Positions 6,971-14,549 of a stretch of DNA of 64,000 nucleotides are shown here, in pieces (position 1 is the stretch's first letter; each line of letters opens with the position of its first letter). Both the position numbers and the translations under genes were made by a program. Under the pieces are notes generated by a model that saw nothing but the letters and a program-made list of their open reading frames with translations, ran no database searches and was not told where the DNA came from. The stretch lies in the NCBI RefSeq assembly GCF_018131105.1, contig NZ_JAFCJI010000004.1:124001-188000 (forward strand). Direction: 5' to 3'. Source of the stretch: Bradyrhizobium manausense. Lineage in GTDB: Bacteria; Pseudomonadota; Alphaproteobacteria; Rhizobiales; Xanthobacteraceae.

Positions 6971-7941
6971 AACGTAGGGGGTGCGGGCCGATGCGCCAAC
7001 ATTTCGATGACGCGGCTGTCGTTGCAGAGCCTTTGGTAACAGCCGTCCGCCATACCTAGCAGGGTCTTGCGGCGGCTTTCAGTCGCAAGGTCCATCCCGA
7101 GGTCGGACGTCTGCTCGGCGGACGGCTCTTCGTCGAATCTGAGATAGCGACCGCCCAGTTGGTGCTTGAGCATGAAGTCTACCAGCTGCTGCTGCGAAGA
7201 GATGATCGTCGACGGCAGTCGATTGTTCTTCAGCCAATCCCTCTGCCCGAACTCCCGCCCGGCCGATGTCGGCAGCGAGAACTTGCTGGTGGTCGTACCG
7301 ATGCTCAGTATCGAGACGTCCTCAATCTTCTGGTCGAGAAACTGGATGGCCTCGTGCAGCGCGCAAAGGTCGGGGGCGTTGGCGACCACGCCGCCATCGA
7401 CGAAGTGACTGTTCCCGATTTCGGCCATCGGAAAGTACAGCGGTGCCGCCGACGTAGCCATGGCGATGTCCACGGCGTTCAGTTTGTGGTCCGTCATGAA
7501 CTTGGGATTGTGCGCAGTCTTGAACATCTGGACGCTTCCCTTCGTCATATTGACCGTCGGGATAAGCACGCGCGTCTTGGCGTCGCCGAGCTTGGCGTCG
7601 GCGCCCAGCACGCCCTCGATCTTGGTTCTAAGCACCGTTCCGTCGTACTTGGGATGGCTCCATTCAAACAACCAGGCGAGTTTCCGGGCGGCCCAGGACG
7701 TCGGGACTTCGCCCCGGGGGAATATCTCCTCGCCGTGCTTGAGGAACATGTCCCGGATGGTCTCGGCCTTCTTTCCCATCGCCAAGCCCAAGGCGATGAT
7801 TCCGCCGGCTGACGTGCCGGCGATGAGGTCGAAGCATTGGTGCAGCGGGCACCCGGCCTGCTCTTCCAACCTCGCCAGGATCGAACTTGTAAACAGCCCC
7901 CTGAAGCCGCCGCCGCTTAGTGCAAGTATCTGGAATGCCAA
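6958..7941 (-). CDS. capV: CBASS effector: patatin-like phospholipase CapV
   Basis: Cyclic-dinucleotide-activated phospholipase that degrades the inner membrane and kills the infected cell. The 327-aa patatin domain covers almost the whole protein: oxyanion motif GGGFRG (10-15), nucleophile elbow GTSAG with S44, and the dyad aspartate D182 in VDGG. The residues around the start (FQILALSGGGFRGLF) are typical of CapV. The only start that keeps the first strand is a TTG at 7941. It is divergent from the nucleotidyltransferase gene, with a LexA box between them, rather than being the first gene of one operon as in Vibrio cholerae. Effector identity follows from the neighbouring cdn-cap2-cap3 genes. 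Confidence 0.92.
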   Translation of the reverse strand: MAFQILALSGGGFRGLFTSSILARLEEQAGCPLHQCFDLIAGTSAGGIIALGLAMGKKAETIRDMFLKHGEEIFPRGEVPTSWAARKLAWLFEWSHPKYDGTVLRTKIEGVLGADAKLGDAKTRVLIPTVNMTKGSVQMFKTAHNPKFMTDHKLNAVDIAMATSAAPLYFPMAEIGNSHFVDGGVVANAPDLCALHEAIQFLDQKIEDVSILSIGTTTSKFSLPTSAGREFGQRDWLKNNRLPSTIISSQQQLVDFMLKHQLGGRYLRFDEEPSAEQTSDLGMDLATESRRKTLLGMADGCYQRLCNDSRVIEMLAHRPAPPTFYRT

Positions 7942-8012
7942 CGTAATACCCCACTTAAAGGTCGCGCCTGGCCGATCTGGACTTCCGGTTGAAGGCAGGT
8001 CTACTAGAAAAT

Positions 8013-8027
8013 GTTCGTCGTATGTTC
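8013..8027 (+). promoter_or_regulatory. LexA (SOS) box in the divergent CBASS promoter
   Basis: GTTC-GTCGTAT-GTTC, an exact GTTC-N7-GTTC match. It lies in the 189-bp AT-richer region between capV (start 7941, minus) and the nucleotidyltransferase (start 8131, plus), directly beside a TATATT-like element at 8028-8033. Position and exactness suggest SOS repression of one or both CBASS transcripts. Confidence 0.7.
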
Positions 8028-8130
8028 TATATTACTCCAGCGACTCAAGCTAGAGCGCTTAACGCGGTGGTTGTGCGACTGGAGGCGTTGTCCCCGTCTA
8101 GATCTCCCTCGCTTCGATAAGGAGATCGTC

Positions 8131-9282
8131 TTGGCAAACGTCTCGAAACTGCTTCACGCGTCCGGCGACGATGCGTCCTTCCTGAAGAATCTGAACATCT
8201 CGGCCGCCGATCGCGCCAGCCTCATGGAAGCGCGGGAGACGATCAGGAACTGCTTGCGCCGGACTTTCGCGACGCTGACGAAGCAGGAGCTCGGCGTGAC
8301 GGTCCATCCGCGGTTCTTCACACAGGGCAGTTACGCCTACCACACGATCAACGATCCGTGCTGGACGCCGCCTCAGCAGATGGATTTGGACGACGGCGCG
8401 TACCTTCCGATGACGTTCGTGAAGGGCGAGCAGCGGCCGTCGGTCGCGGCGGGCGCGTTCTTCAAGGTGGTCGACGCGGCGCTGGAGAAGCTGGCTAAAG
8501 AGGAAGGCTGGAAATTCGCCAGGAAGCCGACCTGCGCGAGGCTCGTGATCTCGTCCAACGCCCACGTCGACGTACCGCTTTACGCGATTCCGGATGCGGA
8601 ATTCGAGAAGCTTGAAAAACAGATGCGGACGTTCGACGGAATGGCCCGCGACGCGGCGCGCGCGGACAGCGTCGACCGGTGGGAAGAATTGCCTTCGGAC
8701 TGCGTGCTGCTCGCCCATCGCGAGAAGGACTGGATCTCGTCGGACCCGCGCAAGATCCACGACTGGTTCCGTGAGGCCATCAAGATCTACGACCAGGTCT
8801 TGAGGCGTGCTTGCCGTTATCTGAAGGCGTGGCGCGATCACCATCGCCCGCATCTCGACGATGTGTCGTCGATCCTGCTCATGGTGTGCGCGTTCGAAGC
8901 CTTCGAGGAAATCGGTCGTGCCAATGTTCCCGGACGAGACGATCTCGCGCTTTTGCGGATCGTGGAGCGCCTTCCTCGCCTGCTGGCCGGCCCGGTCTAT
9001 AACCCGAGCGATCGCGAGGAACGCGTCGACGCGAGGCTTACGGACGCAAGCCGCCGTGTCGCCATCGAGATGGCCGAGAAGCTCGATGTCGAGCTCACCT
9101 CCATCATCGAAAAATGCTTCGACCCCGATGATGCGGTGGAGAGACTGACCGCTTTGTTCGGCGACCGCATTCCCGATCGGGTCGATCTGGTCGACGTGAG
9201 CAAGGCCGCGCGCGCCGAGGTCCGGTCGCATGACCCCAGGATCACTTCCGCGCCCATGGTCGGCAAATCGACCAGTGCCTGA
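8131..9282 (+). CDS. CBASS cyclic dinucleotide synthase, DncV-like CD-NTase
   Basis: Makes the second messenger that switches on CapV. The 383-aa product follows Vibrio DncV along its length: 'RFFTQGSYAYHTI' with the GS motif (64-67), metal-binding D85 and D87 in MDLDDGAYLP, third aspartate D147 in HVDVPLYAIP, then 'WISSDPRKIHDWFREA' and 'RRACRYLKAWRDHH' of the C-terminal helical domain. This similarity places it in the DncV-like clade, so cGAMP-type 3',3' dinucleotides are the likely product. The start is taken as TTG 8131 because AAGGAG lies six bases before it; the open frame from 8011 has no such site. The 3' end overlaps cap2. Confidence 0.92.
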   Translation: MANVSKLLHASGDDASFLKNLNISAADRASLMEARETIRNCLRRTFATLTKQELGVTVHPRFFTQGSYAYHTINDPCWTPPQQMDLDDGAYLPMTFVKGEQRPSVAAGAFFKVVDAALEKLAKEEGWKFARKPTCARLVISSNAHVDVPLYAIPDAEFEKLEKQMRTFDGMARDAARADSVDRWEELPSDCVLLAHREKDWISSDPRKIHDWFREAIKIYDQVLRRACRYLKAWRDHHRPHLDDVSSILLMVCAFEAFEEIGRANVPGRDDLALLRIVERLPRLLAGPVYNPSDREERVDARLTDASRRVAIEMAEKLDVELTSIIEKCFDPDDAVERLTALFGDRIPDRVDLVDVSKAARAEVRSHDPRITSAPMVGKSTSA

Positions 9283-10966
9283 TCGCCGCGACTACGCGAT
9301 CAAACGCATTCACGACGCTTTCCGCCAGCGTGGTTTTCGTCGCGATTTCTCGCGTCGCGGGCTTCACTACGAGGGCCTCCTTGACGAGACCGACCTCAGG
9401 GTCCCGGCGGTCGTATCCGTGGGAGATCTCGATTTCATTCATCCGCCCGTCATCCGCCTGACCGACCCCGAAGCGGGATCGAAAGGGCAGGTGCCGCACG
9501 TGCTCAGATCGGATGGCACCTTTTGCTACCTCGACAGGAAGAGCGTGGTGCTCGACCGCTACCGCCCCGCCGAGACCATCATCCAATGCCTCGATCGGGC
9601 CGACGAGGTGCTGCGGGACGCGGTGAGGGGCCGCTTGGTCGACGACTTGGCCGAAGAGTTCGGCGCATACTGGGCCGACGGCGAAGTGCTGGTCGATCTG
9701 CCGTCGACTTTCGAAGGCGACGCGAAGATCTACGTTCTCAGATTGGACGCCAATCCGGAACACAAGACAATCCTCGTCGCGCGCGAAAAGTCGCGTTTCG
9801 CTTCGCTTCATAGGCGCAACACCGGCCGCGACCCCGACGCCGGCATACTCTGCCCCGTGATCGTCGTGCCGCCGGTCTCTTTCGACCCGCAGCTGCCATG
9901 GCCGCCCAAAGATCTCGCGGAGCTCAACGAATGGCTGAGAAAGATGGCGCCCAACGCGCTGGGATCCATCGAAGCGGCGTTCGCCAGAACGAAGGATCTG
10001 CACATGCAATGGGTCTGCCTTTCTGCGCCGAACGGCAGGTTCTTCGTTTCGGCCGAGATCGCGAAGCCATACCAGACCCCCGAGATCCTCAAGAACCGCC
10101 GCGCCAGCATCTCGCGGACGCTTCGGCTGGTCCCGACGGCGGTCGTCATTTCGGGCTACGTCGGCATACCGGTCGATGAATGTTACGTTTTCTCGAGGAA
10201 TCTTGTTCACATGAAGAACCTGGCGGGACGACGCATTTTGCTGATCGGATGCGGGACAGTCGGCGGATTTCTCGCCCAGCACCTTGCCCAGAGCGGTGCC
10301 GGCGCCGAGGGAGGAAAGCTGATGTTGGCGGACAACGACGAGCTAAAGGGTGCAAATCTGGGTCGTCATCTCCTGGGAGCACCCTACCTCGGGTGGAACA
10401 AGGCCGAAGCCTGCGCCGACTTTCTCCGGCAGCAGCTTCCTCATCTCGAGATCGGAAGCAGTTCAAACTCGATCATGAAGCAGATCGACATCCTCGGGCG
10501 GTACGATCTCTGCATCGACGCCACCGGCGAGGAAGCGGTGTCGATCGCGCTCAACGACCATGCGGTCAGGAAGCGACCGGGCTTCCCGCCCATGCTGCAC
10601 ATCTGGCTTGAGGGAAACGGCGCTGCCGCCGTCGGCTTCATGTCGCACGATCCGGAATTGGCCTGCTTCAAGTGCCTGAAGGTCGAGCTCGCCGGCGAGA
10701 AGAGATTCCGCCTGCTCCGCGATGGCGTCGTGGTCGAGACCGGCCGCAATCTGGCCTGTGGCGATGCGCACTTCATTCCGTTCCCGGTCTCGCGCGCGGC
10801 GAGTGCCGCCGGCCTCGCCTGCGACATGGTTCTTGACTGGGCGAACGGCGACCAGCGTCACTGCTGGCGATCGGTCACTCTGGATCACCGTCGGGCGAAC
10901 GAGATCAAGGACGGCAATCCGAAGCGGATCCTTCATTGTCCCGCCTGCGGTAGCGCTGCTGCATGA
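9230..10966 (+). CDS. cap2: CBASS E2-E1 fusion protein Cap2
   Basis: Ubiquitin-transfer-like enzyme that conjugates the CD-NTase through its C-terminus and primes it for activity. 578 residues from ATG 9230. A GTG at 9275 would give an 8-base overlap with the upstream gene and is an equally good start. The N-terminal E2-like domain has its cysteine in 'SDGTFCYLD' (C99). The ThiF/E1 domain has the nucleotide-binding loop 'LLIGCGTVGG' (338-346) and 'LMLADNDELKGANLGRHLL'. A candidate E1 cysteine is C510 in 'ACGDAHFIPF'. CFKC (479-482) and CPAC (570-573) could bind zinc. It is translationally coupled to cap3 by ATGA. Confidence 0.92.
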   Translation: MTPGSLPRPWSANRPVPDRRDYAIKRIHDAFRQRGFRRDFSRRGLHYEGLLDETDLRVPAVVSVGDLDFIHPPVIRLTDPEAGSKGQVPHVLRSDGTFCYLDRKSVVLDRYRPAETIIQCLDRADEVLRDAVRGRLVDDLAEEFGAYWADGEVLVDLPSTFEGDAKIYVLRLDANPEHKTILVAREKSRFASLHRRNTGRDPDAGILCPVIVVPPVSFDPQLPWPPKDLAELNEWLRKMAPNALGSIEAAFARTKDLHMQWVCLSAPNGRFFVSAEIAKPYQTPEILKNRRASISRTLRLVPTAVVISGYVGIPVDECYVFSRNLVHMKNLAGRRILLIGCGTVGGFLAQHLAQSGAGAEGGKLMLADNDELKGANLGRHLLGAPYLGWNKAEACADFLRQQLPHLEIGSSSNSIMKQIDILGRYDLCIDATGEEAVSIALNDHAVRKRPGFPPMLHIWLEGNGAAAVGFMSHDPELACFKCLKVELAGEKRFRLLRDGVVVETGRNLACGDAHFIPFPVSRAASAAGLACDMVLDWANGDQRHCWRSVTLDHRRANEIKDGNPKRILHCPACGSAAA

Positions 10967-11418
10967 TCTTTCTGGTGAAAGGCCGGCTCGCGACGCTGGC
11001 CGATGCCGTCGTGAAGGAAATGACCCGGTTCGCGATCCCGCCGGAATCGAGCCGCGAGGCGGGCGGCATCCTTCTCGGCCACTATCGCGGGCCGCACGTA
11101 GAGATACTGAGGTGCACGACCCCGATGCCAAGCGACCGTCGCACACGCTTCGGATTCGTGCGACAAGACAAGGGACATCAGGATGTCGCGACCAAAGAGT
11201 GGCAGGCAAGCGGAGGAGCCATCAATTTCGTCGGAGAGTGGCATACGCATCCGGAGCGGCATCCGACGCCTTCGTGGGTGGACCGCCGATCGTGGCGCAG
11301 GCAGATGGCCAGGCCCGAACGAGACCCTTTGGTCTTCATCATCGTCGGCAGCGCGGCGGTTTACTGCGAATTCGGCGTCGACGGAAAGCTGACCGCCATG
11401 GGCAGGGTGAGCCATTAG
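10963..11418 (+). CDS. cap3: CBASS JAMM/MPN isopeptidase Cap3
   Basis: Deconjugating protease that removes the CD-NTase from its targets and limits Cap2 action. The 151-aa JAB domain has all JAMM ligands: E32 in 'SREAGGILLGHY', H94 and H96 in 'EWHTHP', S104 and D107 in 'PSWVD'. ATG 10963 overlaps the cap2 stop (ATGA). Together with the upstream genes this completes a type II CBASS operon (CD-NTase, Cap2, Cap3). Confidence 0.92.
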   Translation: MIFLVKGRLATLADAVVKEMTRFAIPPESSREAGGILLGHYRGPHVEILRCTTPMPSDRRTRFGFVRQDKGHQDVATKEWQASGGAINFVGEWHTHPERHPTPSWVDRRSWRRQMARPERDPLVFIIVGSAAVYCEFGVDGKLTAMGRVSH

Positions 11419-11467
11419 GACATCCGCTTCTCCGGCCGCATCAAACGGCCGTTCTATATCCGGGAGC

Positions 11468-11650
11468 TCAATCCGCAGGCGGTTTCAGCGGACTGTCCAC
11501 CCACCTGCGAGCGGCGGGGTCGTGCAACGGATCGTCGTCGCAAACGGTACAGACATAGCGCTCCCCGCCGGGGCGCCCCTCGCTCTTGACGAGTTTCATC
11601 GGCCTTCCGCAGGCCGGACACGCCTTCCGGATCGGGTGCAGCAATGCCAT
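11468..11650 (-). CDS. Small zinc-ribbon protein, 60 aa
   Basis: Two cysteine pairs, 'ACPACGRP' and 'YVCTVCDDDP', about 20 residues apart, form a classical zinc ribbon, followed by a short tail (RRWVDSPLKPP). Starts MALLHPIRK. It is convergent with cap3 and probably not part of the CBASS operon. Binding to nucleic acid or protein is possible; no specific role is visible. Confidence 0.6.
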   Translation of the reverse strand: MALLHPIRKACPACGRPMKLVKSEGRPGGERYVCTVCDDDPLHDPAARRWVDSPLKPPAD

Positions 11651-11806
11651 CTCGAATTTCCCTGCCGCCGGCAGCTTAGGCCTGCCGCAGGCGCCGGCAG
11701 AAGCGCACGCTGGAAAATCTACAGCGCCGCCGTCACGGCATGCGCCGCTTGACTCTCCGATCGCGGACTACTCAACTCCACCGAGCGATGTCGTTGGGGG
11801 TGCGCT

Positions 11807-12019
11807 GTGGAGCAGGAATTCTACCGGGGTCTCGCGCAAAGGGTCCGGACCATTGCCGAAAGGGCCGACCCGTTCACCCGGCGGCGCCTCATGGACCTGG
11901 CGAAGCGGTATGATGCGAAGGGCGGCCAGGCGTCGCGAGCCTTTCCGCCAGAGCGCCCCCTTCCCCTACCGCGCACGACGCCCCCAACCTCGATCTTCTC
12001 CGGGCCCGGCGAGGCCTGA
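11807..12019 (+). CDS. Conserved hypothetical protein, 70 aa
   Basis: Starts with GTG at 11807. The N-terminal half 'EFYRGLAQRVRTIAERADPFTRRRLMDLAKRYD' is a well-formed helical motif of a kind common in rhizobial small proteins; the second half is proline-rich and probably disordered. It is isolated on the plus strand between two minus-strand genes. No function assigned. Confidence 0.5.
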   Translation: MEQEFYRGLAQRVRTIAERADPFTRRRLMDLAKRYDAKGGQASRAFPPERPLPLPRTTPPTSIFSGPGEA

Positions 12020-12042
12020 CACGCGAGCGGCGGAGTCGCCGG

Positions 12043-12552
12043 TCACGCCGCCGATTCCTCTTCGAGCGCCACGTCGTCTTCCGTCAGCTTCGTTTCGAGG
12101 CGCAGACTGCTCACCTTGGCGCTGCGATGGCTGAATCGGCTGCCCCGCATCAGGACGAACTTGAACCTGCCGGCGATCAGCATCTGCAGGATCGGCGTCA
12201 GCGCGTCCCACGGGATTCCGATGTTGCCCAAGATCGCGTCCTGCGTGACGTGGAGCGACCCCAAGGCGATGGGGTGCAAGTCCCTGCGCCGCTCCTGTTC
12301 CAGGTCGGACGAGGGGAGCAGCGAGATCTCCGCCCTATCGGTCTTCTGCCCCGTCGGCCGCAGGAGCCGGCCCCTGATCTGCAAGTGACGGAATTCGTCG
12401 TACGGGTCGATCGGCTGCCGCTCGCTGTTGAGCGAAAACGAGTATCCCCAATCCCAGTCCTCGATCGCCACGACGTAGTCGACGATCTCCTCACGCGGCT
12501 TGCGCCGACGCTTCTTCTTCGCTGACCCGGTCGGCTTCGGTTCGGCGGCCAT
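12043..12552 (-). CDS. Hypothetical protein, 169 aa
   Basis: Begins with a lysine/arginine-rich stretch ('SAKKKRRRKPREE') followed by a beta-rich domain ('VDYVVAIEDWDWGYSFSLN', 'DEFRHLQIRGRLLRPT', 'ILGNIGIPWDALTPILQMLIAGRFKFVLMRG') and an acidic end. There is no membrane segment or signal peptide. The basic start could bind nucleic acid. It is divergent from the next gene. Not recognised. Confidence 0.6.
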   Translation of the reverse strand: MAAEPKPTGSAKKKRRRKPREEIVDYVVAIEDWDWGYSFSLNSERQPIDPYDEFRHLQIRGRLLRPTGQKTDRAEISLLPSSDLEQERRRDLHPIALGSLHVTQDAILGNIGIPWDALTPILQMLIAGRFKFVLMRGSRFSHRSAKVSSLRLETKLTEDDVALEEESAA

Positions 12553-12792
12553 CGCCCGTAATCCGTGGAAAAAGCCACGCTATCCGAGTCGGTCGCCGAG
12601 TCGAAGCCGCTTAAGTCGGTTCAGCAGCGCACTGACACGTTCGCTCAAGCGCAAAGAGGTCGACCTGGAAATCCCAATTGCCGGACCTTGCCCGATCTCG
12701 GCGCTGATCGGCCGCGACCCAAGCCGCTCTCCCGAAGGTTGCGTGAGACGTCATGGACCAACTACAATCCAAATCCAACGCCGCACCGAGAC

Positions 12793-13404
12793 ATGCCCCG
12801 GGGGTCGATCTTGTTCTATCTCATCAAGCTACCCGAGGAGGCCGCGGGCTACGTCAACCTCTCGATCGCCTCCGACTGGCCGATCTGGATCCGTAATTGC
12901 CTTCCGGCGGGTCTCCATAACGAAGTGCAGCGACGACTGATTTCCAATATCAAGCACGTTCTCGTCGCACTGGAAATGAAGGCCGGACTGATTTTTCCCC
13001 ATGCAAAGCAAGGCAGACTGCTGTTCGAGTCCTACTTCCACATGCTCAACTTCGAATTCTGCGTCGGTGTGTTTTCGGTATGCGAAGGTCTGGGCTCGGC
13101 GCATTGGCTGAGAGAAAACGGCAAAGACGGATCCGACGCCGATAAGATCGGCATCAAAGATTGGCGATCATCACTTCAAAGAAAATTCGACGCAGAAGCG
13201 AAATTCGATCTCGACGCCAACGTCGGGACCGTGAAGAGCGTCAGAGACAAGCTTCACCAAGATTGTCTGGGAGCGCGGGAAAACATCGACTGGCATGCCT
13301 TTTCGTACAAAGAGGCATTCGTGCCGGCGGCAAGCGTGATGAAATGCCTGCTCAGCACGAATTCCGCCGATGTTCCTGGGGTGACGAACCTGAACGCCGA
13401 GTAG
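12793..13404 (+). CDS. Hypothetical helical protein, HEPN-like
   Basis: The frame opens at a GTG at 12565, only 12 bases from the divergent start at 12552, and the extra residues are low-complexity, so ATG 12793 (MPRGSILFYLIKLPEE) is preferred; 203 aa. The body is helical ('VQRRLISNIKHVLVALEMKAGLIF', 'LFESYFHMLNFEFCVGVFSVCEGLG') and ends with 'VKSVRDKLHQD', an R-x3-H arrangement similar to but shorter than the HEPN nuclease signature. The HEPN comparison is inference from fold-like pattern only. It is followed by a 5'-nucleotidase gene on the same strand. Confidence 0.55.
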   Translation: MPRGSILFYLIKLPEEAAGYVNLSIASDWPIWIRNCLPAGLHNEVQRRLISNIKHVLVALEMKAGLIFPHAKQGRLLFESYFHMLNFEFCVGVFSVCEGLGSAHWLRENGKDGSDADKIGIKDWRSSLQRKFDAEAKFDLDANVGTVKSVRDKLHQDCLGARENIDWHAFSYKEAFVPAASVMKCLLSTNSADVPGVTNLNAE

Positions 13405-13491
13405 CCCCTCTGCAGACCGCAGCTTCCGAACGGAACGCGATGGATCGTGGAACGGGGTGCAAAGGAAGATCAGGTCGGGTAGACGAAGCTC

Positions 13492-14436
13492 ATGACCGAC
13501 ATCCGCGAGACCCTCAGAGCCCAACCGCTGCGGATCGGAATTTCGACCCGAGCCCTCTTCAATCTCGAAGAGGAGCACGCCGTGTTCGAGAGCCAAGGGG
13601 TCGAGGCCTACTCGAAGCTGCAGCTCGAGCGGGAGGACACCCTCATCGGGAAAGGACCCGGATACGAAGTCGTGGATCGGCTCCTGCGGCTTAACGAGCC
13701 GGATCAAAAGCCCTACGTCGAGGTCTTCCTTCTCTCGCGCAATTCACCCGACCTTTCCCTGCGGGCGTTCAACTCCATCGACCATTACGGGCTCGGAATA
13801 AAGGCCGGCAGCTTCACCAGCGGCCGGTCGCTCGGCCCCTTCATCTCCGCCTGGGAACTCGACCTTTTCCTGTCCAACGAAATCGCAGACGTGCAGGCGG
13901 CGATCGAGGCCGGGGCCGCAGCAGCGAAGCTGGGCACGGCTCCCGAGGCGCGCCAAGAGGATCCCAGCGACGAAGTTCGTATTGCTTTCGACGGGGACGC
14001 CGTCGTGTTCAGCGCCGAATCCGACGAGCTCTTCAAAAATCAAGGACTGCAGGCCTTTCTGAAACACGAGCGGGAGAACGCGAAAACGCCGATGTCCGGC
14101 GGACCGTTCGGCAAATTCCTACGAAAACTCTCGATCCTCCGTCAGATATTCATGAACGACCGCGGCGTCAGCAGAGTGCGAATTGCCATCGTCACGGCAC
14201 GCAATGCGCCCGCCCACGCCCGCGTGGTGCACACGTTGCGCGACTGGGGGACGCCGGCCGACGAAGCGCATTTCGTGGGCGTGCGTCCCAAGGGACCGAT
14301 CCTGAAGGCCCTGGGCGCACATATCTTTTTCGATGACCAGATCAAGCACGTCCTCAGCGCATCCGGGGTCGTGCCGTCCGGCCACGTTCCCGGGCCGCAT
14401 GATCCCGACGAGCCGATCATTCCGGCGGGCCTCTAG
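13492..14436 (+). CDS. 5'-nucleotidase, cytosolic cN-I type family
   Basis: Hydrolyses nucleoside 5'-monophosphates. The 314-aa product matches the bacterial family of cN-I-like nucleotidases over its whole length: 'LRIGISTRALFNLEEEHAVF' at the start, 'EVFLLSRNSPDLSLRAFNSIDHYGL' with the HAD-like SRN motif, 'DLFLSNEIADVQAAIEAG', 'IAFDGDAVVFSAESDELF' (FDGDA acid motif) and 'IVTARNAPAHARVVHTLRDWG', 'HIFFDDQIKHV' at the end. It lies between two unknown genes on the same strand in the accessory region, next to the CBASS locus; a defence-related nucleotide-depletion role would be speculation. Confidence 0.85.
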   Translation: MTDIRETLRAQPLRIGISTRALFNLEEEHAVFESQGVEAYSKLQLEREDTLIGKGPGYEVVDRLLRLNEPDQKPYVEVFLLSRNSPDLSLRAFNSIDHYGLGIKAGSFTSGRSLGPFISAWELDLFLSNEIADVQAAIEAGAAAAKLGTAPEARQEDPSDEVRIAFDGDAVVFSAESDELFKNQGLQAFLKHERENAKTPMSGGPFGKFLRKLSILRQIFMNDRGVSRVRIAIVTARNAPAHARVVHTLRDWGTPADEAHFVGVRPKGPILKALGAHIFFDDQIKHVLSASGVVPSGHVPGPHDPDEPIIPAGL

Positions 14437-14549
14437 CGGCTCAAGAGCCGGGGTCCGGAGGTACCAAGCCTTCGCTGACAACTGTTCGGCGATTGACGGC
14501 GCTGGCGACATCTCGCTCTCACTTGCCCGGCAGACCTGTTGTGACGTAA

